The position numbers and the translations under genes were made by a program. 64,000 bases of DNA from Sphingomonas sp. G-3-2-10 (GTDB lineage Bacteria > Pseudomonadota > Alphaproteobacteria > Sphingomonadales > Sphingomonadaceae): positions 1 to 64,000 of the forward strand of contig NZ_JABBFY010000002.1 of assembly GCF_012927115.1 (NCBI RefSeq). Reading direction: 5' to 3'. Positions 25,174 through 32,257 of this stretch are shown here, in pieces. Position 1 is the stretch's first letter. Every line of letters starts with the position of its first letter. Under the pieces are notes generated by a model. It searched no databases and had not been told where the DNA came from. It saw only the letters and a list, made by a program, of their open reading frames with translations.

Positions 25174-25293
25174 ATCCCTTTCGAACAGGTAACCGTGCTC
25201 CGGCGAAGGCCGGAGCGCTGGCAACATCCTACTCTACCTCCAACGCTCCGGCCTTCGCCGGAGCACGAAAACGCCTGATTGATCGAAAGGGAT
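25174..25293. repeat. Large palindromic intergenic repeat (REP/BIME-like)
   Basis: Perfect 24-bp arms (25194-25217 and 25244-25267) flank a 26-nt centre. Each arm is itself a small hairpin (TCCGGC/GCCGGA). Outside them ATCCCTTTCGA (25174-25184) and TCGAAAGGGAT (25283-25293) form another 11-bp inverted repeat. The gap 25123-25381 contains no gene; this element fills most of it. Confidence 0.75.
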
Positions 25294-25381
25294 ATGCCCC
25301 GCACAAGTCCGGAGTCGCGCTCAATCCCAACGACAGAAGAAGCGCCCCCGCTCAAGGCCGGGGGCACAGTGAAAAGCGAAT

Positions 25382-25774
25382 CTAGCCCGTCACCTTCGCA
25401 TCGAACGCCGCCCGCGCCGCCTCGATCGCGTCAAGATTCCCCTCAGCCCAGGTCCATACCCCGCAAAAGGCCTCGCTCAGCGTGTTGCCCAGCGGAGTCA
25501 GGCGATATTCCACCTTGGGCGGCACGACCGGGTGGACGGTGCGGATCAACAGCCCGTCGCGCTCCATCTGGCGCAGCGTCTGGGTCAGCATCTTCTGGCT
25601 GATGCCGGGGACGCGCTTGCCGATCTGGGTGAAGCGCAGTTCGCCGCCCTGCTCCAGTTCCTCCAGCACCAGCATCGTCCATTTGTCGGCGACACGGCCG
25701 ATCACATCGTTCACCAGCGCCTCGACGCGCGGATCGACGGGGATGGACGGATCATATCCGGATCGTGCGCTCAT
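25382..25774 (-). CDS. HxlR-family transcriptional regulator
   Basis: A 130-residue winged-helix protein typical of HxlR: VIGRVADKWTMLVLEEL, LRFTQIGKRVPGISQKMLTQ as the recognition region and DGLLIRTVHPVVPPKVEYRL as the wing. It lacks the N-terminal cysteine of redox-sensing HxlR proteins, so the signal is unknown. ATG 25774 is chosen over a TTG at 25777. It is divergent from a short-chain dehydrogenase and probably represses that gene, a common HxlR arrangement. Confidence 0.88.
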   Translation of the reverse strand: MSARSGYDPSIPVDPRVEALVNDVIGRVADKWTMLVLEELEQGGELRFTQIGKRVPGISQKMLTQTLRQMERDGLLIRTVHPVVPPKVEYRLTPLGNTLSEAFCGVWTWAEGNLDAIEAARAAFDAKVTG

Positions 25775-25791
25775 CAAACTCTCTTTTTGGT

Positions 25792-25818
25792 AAGTATAAA
25801 TCTTTTGGGTGCCTACTT
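25792..25818. promoter_or_regulatory. Candidate operator in the HxlR/SDR divergent region
   Basis: AAGTA (25792-25796) and TACTT (25814-25818) form an inverted repeat with a 17-nt centre, in an AT-rich patch between the two divergent starts. It is the only symmetric element noticed there. Confidence 0.3.
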
Positions 25819-25878
25819 CCGATTCGAGAGTATAGGCATAGATGGAGCGCGGACCAACCCCTTGAAAGGACCGCGATC

Positions 25879-26625
25879 ATGAACCCCACGGGCAACACCA
25901 TCCTCATCACTGGCGGCGGATCGGGCATCGGCCGCGAACTGGCGCTGCGGTTCGCAGGCCTGGGCAACAAGGTGATCGTCGCCGGGCGTCGCGCCGCCGC
26001 GCTAGACGAAGTCGCCGCCGCCGCGCCGGGCATCGCCACCGCTCTGCTCGACATCGCCGATGGCGACGCGATCCCCGGATTCGCCGAACAGCTGATCCGC
26101 GACCATCCCGAACTGAACGTCGTGATCCACAATGCCGGGATCATGATCGCCGAGGATCTGGCCGGCGACTTCCTCGCCACCGCCGAAGCGAGCGTCGCCA
26201 CCAATTTGCTCGGCCCGATCCGCCTGACTTCGGCGCTGCTGCCGCATCTGCGTACCCGCCGGAACGCCGCGATCGTCACCGTCTCGTCGGGCCTCGCCTT
26301 CGTGCCGCTGGCCGCCACGCCGACCTATTCGGCGACCAAGGCCGCGATCCACAGCTGGTCGCAATCGCTGCGGCACAGGCTCGCAGGCGATGGCATCGAA
26401 GTGATCGAGCTCGCCCCGCCGGGCGTCCAGACCGACCTGATGCCCGGTCATGCCGCCGACCCGAACATGATGCCGCTCGACGATTTCATGGACGAGACGA
26501 TGGCGCTGTTCGCCACCCAACCGACCCCGGCCGAAATCTGCGTCGAGCGCGTCGGCATCCTGCGCAACGCCGAACGCGGCGGCCAGTTCGACCGGGTCTT
26601 CGCGATGCTCAACGGCGCGGCCTGA
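25879..26625 (+). CDS. Short-chain dehydrogenase (DltE-like)
   Basis: A 248-residue SDR. The NAD(P) motif TGGGSGIG is at 11-18, NNAG-like HNAGI near 87, the catalytic Ser in VSSGLAF and the YSATKAA motif with Tyr and Lys near 153-157. It resembles the DltE group of predicted oxidoreductases of unknown substrate. ATG 25879 follows AAAGGA with an 8-nt spacing. Control by the divergent HxlR regulator is likely, and such pairs often respond to electrophiles or quinones. Confidence 0.85.
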   Translation: MNPTGNTILITGGGSGIGRELALRFAGLGNKVIVAGRRAAALDEVAAAAPGIATALLDIADGDAIPGFAEQLIRDHPELNVVIHNAGIMIAEDLAGDFLATAEASVATNLLGPIRLTSALLPHLRTRRNAAIVTVSSGLAFVPLAATPTYSATKAAIHSWSQSLRHRLAGDGIEVIELAPPGVQTDLMPGHAADPNMMPLDDFMDETMALFATQPTPAEICVERVGILRNAERGGQFDRVFAMLNGAA

Positions 26626-26702
26626 AATATCCCCGGGGCGGCTCACACTTTGTTTACCGCCGCCCCGGATATTCCGCCCCCGAAACGGCGGGAGCGATCG
26701 GC

Positions 26703-27254
26703 ATGAAGGAAGTCCTGTTTCTGGGCGTCGCGGGTATTCTCGGGGTCGGCTTCTACATCCAGAACCCGTTCGGCGAGACCAATGTGTACAATCTTCCAGC
26801 GGAGGAGGTGTACAAGCGCCTCTCCGCGGTTCAGGTCGAACCGTCCGGCACTGGCCCTTATGGCCGTTTGGAAACCACCACTTCGGGCGTCCCGTCGAAA
26901 TCGGTGACGTGGCACGCCAGCGGTTCGCATGCGAACTTCGAATGCACCGTCTTCATCGAGCCGCGTTCGGAAACCAAAACCGCACTCAACGCGACCTGTG
27001 GCGGCGCCAGCCCCAGCGACGGCGCCGCGGCAGGCATGGTCCGCACGATGCATCGCAAGGCAACGATCGAGCTGGTCGATTCGACGCTGGACGGCCGCCC
27101 CTACGATCCCGCGAAGGCCGAAGGCGCGAGCGCCTATGGCTGGCCGGCCGATCCGAACCCGCAGGACGGCTTCGTCGAAGCCTCCGGCAAGGCGATCGAA
27201 ATGGAGCGCGACATGCAGCGGATGGTGCGCGAAGCGGAGAAGAACGGGCGCTAA
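26703..27254 (+). CDS. Conserved hypothetical exported or membrane-anchored protein
   Basis: A 183-residue protein of unknown function. An N-terminal hydrophobic segment (VLFLGVAGILGVGFYI) could be a signal anchor. The rest is soluble with NVYNLPAEEVYKRLSAV, WHASGSHANFECTVFIEP and a single-Cys pattern; the C-terminus is a charged helix. ATG 26703 follows a GGGAGCG purine tract. It follows the SDR gene by 77 nt without clear coupling. Confidence 0.6.
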   Translation: MKEVLFLGVAGILGVGFYIQNPFGETNVYNLPAEEVYKRLSAVQVEPSGTGPYGRLETTTSGVPSKSVTWHASGSHANFECTVFIEPRSETKTALNATCGGASPSDGAAAGMVRTMHRKATIELVDSTLDGRPYDPAKAEGASAYGWPADPNPQDGFVEASGKAIEMERDMQRMVREAEKNGR

Positions 27255-27287
27255 GGCGCCGGCTTCGTCGGCCGCGAACCGCGCGAT

Positions 27288-27716
27288 TTAACCCACCACG
27301 GCTCCCGCCCGGGTCTTCGCCTCGTTCAGCGTCTCGCACAGACCGGCGAACAACTGGCGCACATCCACCTTCTCGCCATCCTCGATCCGGCTGGAGATCA
27401 TCGTCGCGGGGAAGCACAGCAAGCTGCTGCCCGGCCAGTTCAGCGCGGGGTCGCGGCCATGCTCGTCCTGCACCGTCACCCAGACGAAGCCGAGTTCCTG
27501 CGCCAGTGAATCGCCGAAGCCGACGCCCAGCGCCTGATACTGGCGGGTCTCGCCTTCGGTGATCCAGCCATTCGCCAATATCCGCTCGATCAGGTCGATC
27601 TTGCCCTCGACCGTCGCATAGCGGCCCTCGGGATTGTCGGGGAAATGCGCCTTCAGCCAGCCGCGCTGCGCCTCGAGATACTGGCTTTCCTCGGCTTCCA
27701 GAACCGTTCCCGACAT
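27288..27716 (-). CDS. DUF3806-like hypothetical protein
   Basis: A 142-residue soluble protein. LGVGFGDSLAQELGFVWVTV followed by DPALNWPGSSLLCFPATMI resembles the DUF3806 family of bacterial proteins of unknown role. The ATG at 27716 has GGAG about 7-8 nt upstream; an ATG at 27722 is too close to the same site. It is divergent from thrS. Most of the longer minus-strand frame over thrS is a shadow and was not used. Confidence 0.65.
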   Translation of the reverse strand: MSGTVLEAEESQYLEAQRGWLKAHFPDNPEGRYATVEGKIDLIERILANGWITEGETRQYQALGVGFGDSLAQELGFVWVTVQDEHGRDPALNWPGSSLLCFPATMISSRIEDGEKVDVRQLFAGLCETLNEAKTRAGAVVG

Positions 27717-27833
27717 GATCATTCTCCTTCCGGCGACACGATCTGGCTGGGAGATAGCTAAACCTTGCCTATATTGCAGGAGCGAAGGCATAAGCGCCGC
27801 TCTTCTCAATCCCAAGTCAGAAAGTCCGATCCC

Positions 27834-29834
27834 GTGTCCGAGATGTTCCGCATTACGCTGCCCGACGGTTCCGTCCGTGAGGTAGCCCCGGGGACTACCC
27901 CGGCGGACGTCGCGCTCGCGATCGCGCCGTCGCTGGCCAAGGCAGCCATCGCCGCGCGCGTCGATGGCGAACTGCGCGACATCGGCCGTCCGTTCGAAGG
28001 TGATTCCAGCCTCGCGCTCGTCACTTCGAAGGACGAGAAGGATGCGCTCGAACTCGCGCGCCACGATTATGCGCATATCCTGGCCGAAGCGGTGCAGAAC
28101 CTCTTCCCGGGCACGCAGATCACCTTCGGTCCCTCGACCGACGACGGCTTCTATTACGACTTCGCGCCCAAGGATCGCCCCTTCACCGAGGAGGACCTGC
28201 CGGCGATCGAAGCGGAGATGCGCAAGATCATCGGCAAGAACGAGCCGCTGATCCGCGAGGTCTGGTCGCGCGCCGATCTGATCGCGCGCTGGACGGCGCA
28301 GGGCGAGAGCTTCAAGGCCGAATGGGCCGCCGAGCTTCCCGAGAATGAGGAACTGACCGTCTATCGCGCCGGCAAGGGCGAGAACGCTTGGCTCGACATG
28401 TGCCGCGGGCCCCACCTCGCCTCGACGGGCAAGGTCGATCCTAACGCGTTCAAGCTGACCCGCGTGTCGGGCGCCTATTGGCGCGGCGACCAGAAGAACG
28501 CGATGCTCAGCCGCATCTACGGCACCGGCTGGCTCAACAAGAAGCAGCTCGACGAGCATCTCCACCGGCTGGAAGAAGCCGCCAAGCGCGACCATCGCCG
28601 GCTGGGGCAGGACATGGACCTGTTCCACCTCCAGCAGGAAGCACACGGATCGGTCTTCTGGCACCCGAACGGCTATCTCATCTGGCGCGGGCTCGAAGCC
28701 TATATGCGCCGGGCGATCGATGCCGCCGGCTATAGCGAGGTGAAGACCCCGCAGGTGATGGACGCGCGCCAGTGGGAACAGTCCGGCCACTGGGGCAAGT
28801 ATCGCGAGAACATGTTCGTCATCCCCGACGAAGTGCCCAACACCGAGGATGAGGGCCCGATCGTCTCCGACGATGCCGAGTGGATGGCGCTCAAGCCGAT
28901 GAACTGCCCGGCGCACGTCCTGATCTTCCGTCAGGGGATCAAGTCGTACCGCGATCTGCCGCTGCGCCTGTACGAGAATGGCTGCTGCCATCGCAACGAG
29001 CCGCACGGCGCGCTGCACGGGCTGATGCGCGTCCGCCAGTTCACGCAGGACGACGCCCATATCTTCTGCCGCGAAGATCAGATCGTCGAGGAAGTGCAGG
29101 CCTTCTGCGCGCTCGCCGACCGGATCTACAAGGATTTCGGCTTCACCTATTCGATCAAGCTGGCGCTGCGCCCCGAGAAGCGCTTCGGCACCGAAGAGAT
29201 GTGGGACAAGGCCGAAGCCGAACTGCGCGACGCCGTCGTCCGCGCCGGGCTCGCGACCGAGGAATATGGCTGGGAAGAGCTTCCGGGCGAAGGCGCCTTC
29301 TACGCGCCCAAGCTGGAATGGCACCTGACCGACGCGATCGGCCGCACCTGGCAGGTCGGCACGATCCAGTCGGACCGCGTGCTGCCGGAACGTCTCGACG
29401 CCACCTATGTCGGCGAAGATGGCGAGCGCCATCGCCCGGTGATGCTCCATCGCGCGATCTTCGGCTCGTACGAACGCTTCATCGGCATCCTGATCGAGCA
29501 TTTCGCGGGCAAGCTGCCGGTGTGGCTCGCGCCCACCCAGGCGGTGGTTGCGACGATCGTCTCGGACGCCGACGATTATGCGAAGGAAGTCGCGGCCGCG
29601 CTGGTGAAGGCCGGCATCCGCGCCGATACCGACCTGCGCAACGAGAAGATCAACTACAAGGTGCGCGAGCATTCGGTGGCCAAGGTCCCGAACCTCGTCG
29701 TGGTGGGCAAGCGCGAAGCCGAGGAGCGCACCGTCGCGCTGCGGCAGCTTGGCAGCGATCGCCAGCAGTTCATCAAGCTCGACGAGCTGGTGGCGATGCT
29801 CGCCACCGACGCGACTCCGCCCGATCTGAAATGA
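27834..29834 (+). CDS. thrS: Threonyl-tRNA synthetase
   Basis: A 666-residue class II synthetase that charges tRNA-Thr in the cytoplasm. Domains in order are TGS (FRITLPDGSVREVAPG), the editing domain with HDYAHILAEA and CRGPHL, the catalytic core with the zinc-binding Cys in MNCPAHVLIF, and the anticodon-binding domain near residue 560 (VWLAPTQAVV). GTG 27834 gives the usual SEMFRITLPDG start; ATG 27843 is an alternative. Its stop overlaps the next gene (ATGA). Confidence 0.97.
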   Translation: MSEMFRITLPDGSVREVAPGTTPADVALAIAPSLAKAAIAARVDGELRDIGRPFEGDSSLALVTSKDEKDALELARHDYAHILAEAVQNLFPGTQITFGPSTDDGFYYDFAPKDRPFTEEDLPAIEAEMRKIIGKNEPLIREVWSRADLIARWTAQGESFKAEWAAELPENEELTVYRAGKGENAWLDMCRGPHLASTGKVDPNAFKLTRVSGAYWRGDQKNAMLSRIYGTGWLNKKQLDEHLHRLEEAAKRDHRRLGQDMDLFHLQQEAHGSVFWHPNGYLIWRGLEAYMRRAIDAAGYSEVKTPQVMDARQWEQSGHWGKYRENMFVIPDEVPNTEDEGPIVSDDAEWMALKPMNCPAHVLIFRQGIKSYRDLPLRLYENGCCHRNEPHGALHGLMRVRQFTQDDAHIFCREDQIVEEVQAFCALADRIYKDFGFTYSIKLALRPEKRFGTEEMWDKAEAELRDAVVRAGLATEEYGWEELPGEGAFYAPKLEWHLTDAIGRTWQVGTIQSDRVLPERLDATYVGEDGERHRPVMLHRAIFGSYERFIGILIEHFAGKLPVWLAPTQAVVATIVSDADDYAKEVAAALVKAGIRADTDLRNEKINYKVREHSVAKVPNLVVVGKREAEERTVALRQLGSDRQQFIKLDELVAMLATDATPPDLK

Positions 29835-30103
29835 GCGAGGGGAGCGCCGCAAGCGGACCGAACTGGCGCGGTTTCAATATCGCGGCGCTCCTCCTGCTGT
29901 TCGTTTGCGTCGCCGCGCTGATCGGCGACATGCTGGCGCTCGGCCAGACTTCGGCGCCGATGGTGGTGCTGGCGACGGGCTATGCGGCGGTCGCCGCATT
30001 GGTCGAGCGCAAGTGGCGCGACAAGGGCGTCGCGATGCTCGTCGTGTCGCCGCTCGTCTATATCGGGTTTCTGGTCGCCATCGAAACCTTGCGGAATCTC
30101 TGA
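29831..30103 (+). CDS. Small two- to three-helix membrane protein
   Basis: A 90-residue protein with hydrophobic segments (IAALLLLFVCVAALIGDML, MVVLATGYAAVAALV, AMLVVSPLVYIGFLVAI). It starts within the thrS stop codon (ATGA), so it is translationally coupled to thrS. No family was recognised and its role is unknown. Confidence 0.6.
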   Translation: MSEGSAASGPNWRGFNIAALLLLFVCVAALIGDMLALGQTSAPMVVLATGYAAVAALVERKWRDKGVAMLVVSPLVYIGFLVAIETLRNL

Positions 30104-30144
30104 TCAGGGCGCGCGCCGGCCGTCTCCGGCGCGCGCCCATCCCG

Positions 30145-30960
30145 TCAGAACGAAGCGGAAAGCGAGAAGACCACGGTGCTGCCCGCGATCGACGATCCGT
30201 CCTTCGTCGACGAGAAGTTCGGCTGGATATAGGCCGAGTCCGCCGCGCTGATGCTGGTGTCGACATAGGAAACGCCCAGCGTCAGCGGCCCCACCGCGAC
30301 ATCGGCGCCCAGCGACCAGTCCGCATAATCGCCGGTCGGCGACAGGCTGGTGCCGTTCGGGCCGAGGCCCGGATTGCCCGACGATGCGCCGAGATGCGCC
30401 TTCAGCGTGACCGGCGTTCCGGGAATCGCCGCCGACACGTCGGTCCAGAGGTAGAGATTGTCCTCGCTCTGGCCCGCGCTCTGCGGCGTGTTCGAGAAAT
30501 TGCCCAGCGCCTCCTGCTTGGGCGCATAGGCCGCGCCCGCAAGGACGCTGACCGGGCCCAGCGAACCGCTCACCTTGACATAGGGTTCGGCGAAATCGGT
30601 GGTGTCGAGGCCACCTGGATACATGTACCAGGTCAGGCCGACGTCGACGGCGATCCCACTGCCGATCTCGGTCTTGAAGCCGCCATAGATGTCGAGTTCC
30701 ATGTTGGAGCCGCCAAAGGTGCCCCAGCCCGCGAGGTTCGAACCCCAGGTGCCGATGTAGAAGCCGCTCTCATGGCTGACGGTGAAGCCGGCCTGGACAG
30801 CCATTTCCTTGTCGGTCTGCGACACGCCGCGAAAGCGATAGTCGGAGACCAGCGCGGCGCTGCCCGATACGGTGACGGACGGAGCCGGTTCTTCTTCCTG
30901 AGCGAGGGCCGGCGTCGCCGCCATCAAGAGCAGCGCCGCGCTGGCAATACGAGTCATCAT
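30145..30960 (-). CDS. TorF-family putative porin
   Basis: A 271-residue outer-membrane protein with a signal peptide ending in TPALAQ. The mature N-terminus VSGSAALVSDYRFRGVSQTD is the hallmark of the TorF (Gcw_chp) family, followed by alternating beta strands such as FYIGTWGSNLAG, and it ends in VVFSLSASF with a terminal Phe for Bam insertion. The transported solute is unknown. AAGGGGA lies 8 nt before ATG 30960. The gap 30961-31267 holds its leader and the infC upstream region. Confidence 0.85.
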   Translation of the reverse strand: MMTRIASAALLLMAATPALAQEEEPAPSVTVSGSAALVSDYRFRGVSQTDKEMAVQAGFTVSHESGFYIGTWGSNLAGWGTFGGSNMELDIYGGFKTEIGSGIAVDVGLTWYMYPGGLDTTDFAEPYVKVSGSLGPVSVLAGAAYAPKQEALGNFSNTPQSAGQSEDNLYLWTDVSAAIPGTPVTLKAHLGASSGNPGLGPNGTSLSPTGDYADWSLGADVAVGPLTLGVSYVDTSISAADSAYIQPNFSSTKDGSSIAGSTVVFSLSASF

Positions 30961-30999
30961 GGAAACATTCCCCTTTATGGAGTGAATGTTCCCGCCTGC

Positions 31000-31045
31000 G
31001 GGCCGATCGGTGCCGCCTCTTTTCGGGCGTACCGACGATCGGCCC
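31000..31045 (-). promoter_or_regulatory. Imperfect hairpin upstream of the putative porin
   Basis: GGGCCGATC (31000-31008) pairs with GATCGGCCC (31037-31045), extended by GGT/ACC inside. It lies 40-85 nt before the porin start, so it may be part of its 5' leader. Otherwise 30961-31267 shows no gene. Confidence 0.3.
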
Positions 31046-31267
31046 GACTCACATAGGATGGATTTTCCGGCCTGTTTGTAACGAAGTATTGCTGCGCCCT
31101 GCTTGAAACTACGGCACTGCCGCACGACATTGAATCGTATCCGTCGCGCCACAGTGCGCGGGATTTTCGGCAGGTGACGCGGCCCGGGCTACCGGATCGC
31201 GCATTTCTGCGTTATCTGGCCGCCACGAATGTAAATTGCCACAGGAGCAAGTCTTATACGTCCTCCC

Positions 31268-31801
31268 ATGACCCGGCGCCCGTTGGCGCCTCCGCCGATG
31301 AACGGTCCGCGCTTCAACGAATTCATCCAGTCTCCGAAGGTGCGGGTGATCGATCATGAAGGCGAGAATCTCGGCGTGATGTACACCCGCGAGGCGATCG
31401 AGCAGGCGGCCGAGCACGGCCTGGACCTGGTCGAGGTTTCGCCCAACGCGGATCCGCCCGTCGCGAAGTTCCTCGACGTCGGCAAGTTCAAGTACGAGGC
31501 CCAGAAAAAGGCCAACCTCGCCCGCAAGAGCCAGAAGACGCAGGAGATCAAGGAGATCAAGATGCGTCCGAACATCGACGATCATGACTATGATACGAAG
31601 ATGAAGGCGATCCACAAATTCATCGGCGAAGGCGACAAGGTGAAGATCACCCTGCGCTTCCGCGGCCGCGAGCTTTCGCACGGCCAGCTCGGCATGGTGC
31701 TGCTCAAGCGCGTTCAGGACGACACGGTCGAGATTGCGAAGATCGAATCCTATCCGCGCATGGAAGGCCGTCAGATGCTGATGGTGATCTCGCCGAAGTA
31801 A
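31268..31801 (+). CDS. infC: Translation initiation factor IF-3
   Basis: A 177-residue IF-3 that binds the 30S subunit and checks the initiator tRNA. The N-domain reads [14 protein letters not shown] and [18 protein letters not shown], then the linker [17 protein letters not shown] and the C-domain [17 protein letters not shown] and [12 protein letters not shown]. It uses a normal ATG, not the AUU start of E. coli. It stands apart from thrS, rpmI and rplT, which is not the enteric order. A hairpin follows at 31827. Confidence 0.97.
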   Translation: MTRRPLAPPPMNGPRFNEFIQSPKVRVIDHEGENLGVMYTREAIEQAAEHGLDLVEVSPNADPPVAKFLDVGKFKYEAQKKANLARKSQKTQEIKEIKMRPNIDDHDYDTKMKAIHKFIGEGDKVKITLRFRGRELSHGQLGMVLLKRVQDDTVEIAKIESYPRMEGRQMLMVISPK

Positions 31802-31826
31802 CCGGCGCGCACGCTGGCGAATCACG

Positions 31827-31856
31827 AAGGGCGGGGCCGATGGCTCCGCCCTTTGC
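31827..31856 (+). terminator. infC intrinsic terminator
   Basis: Arms AAGGGCGGGGCC (31827-31838) and GGCTCCGCCCTT (31842-31853) pair with one G-U and a 3-nt loop, just after the infC stop. The T-run is short, so efficiency is uncertain. Confidence 0.6.
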
Positions 31857-31862
31857 ATATGC

Positions 31863-32246
31863 TCACCCCGCCGGCGGCTCCCACAGCTCGATCGCATTGC
31901 CCTCGGGATCATGGATGCGCGCGAAGCTGCCGGTCTCCGGTGTGTTCCACTCCGGCTTGGTGATGATATCGATTCCCGCCGCGTTCAGCTGCTCCAGCAG
32001 GCTGTCGAGATCGCTCACCCGGAAATTGATCATGAACTGCTTGTCGGCCGCGAAATAGTCGGTGGTTTCCTTGAACGGCGCGAACACCATCGGGCCGCCG
32101 CCCGCCTTCCAGAACCATTCGTCGGGCTCGCCTTCGCCGGTCGAGTTGCAGCCCGCGCCGATGCCCAAATGCTCGCGATACCAGCTGCTCAGCCCGTCGG
32201 GATCCTTCGCACGGAAGAACAGGCCACCCATTCCAAGCACTGGCAT
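31863..32246 (-). CDS. VOC-family (glyoxalase/dioxygenase fold) protein
   Basis: A 127-residue protein of the vicinal-oxygen-chelate fold. It has the two beta-alpha-beta halves: GGLFFRAKDPDGLSSWYREHLG at the start and ARIHDPEGNAIELWEPP at the end, with the Glu of the metal site. Short proteins of this kind act as dimers in detoxification or resistance. The reaction is unknown. It follows glnD on the same strand with only 11 nt between. Confidence 0.82.
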   Translation of the reverse strand: MPVLGMGGLFFRAKDPDGLSSWYREHLGIGAGCNSTGEGEPDEWFWKAGGGPMVFAPFKETTDYFAADKQFMINFRVSDLDSLLEQLNAAGIDIITKPEWNTPETGSFARIHDPEGNAIELWEPPAG

Positions 32247-32257
32247 CGCGTCTCTCC

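Noticed and set aside
27717..29852. The upstream part of the long minus-strand frame over thrS
   Set aside because: Antisense shadow of thrS; only the last 142 residues, ending at 27288, form a credible gene.
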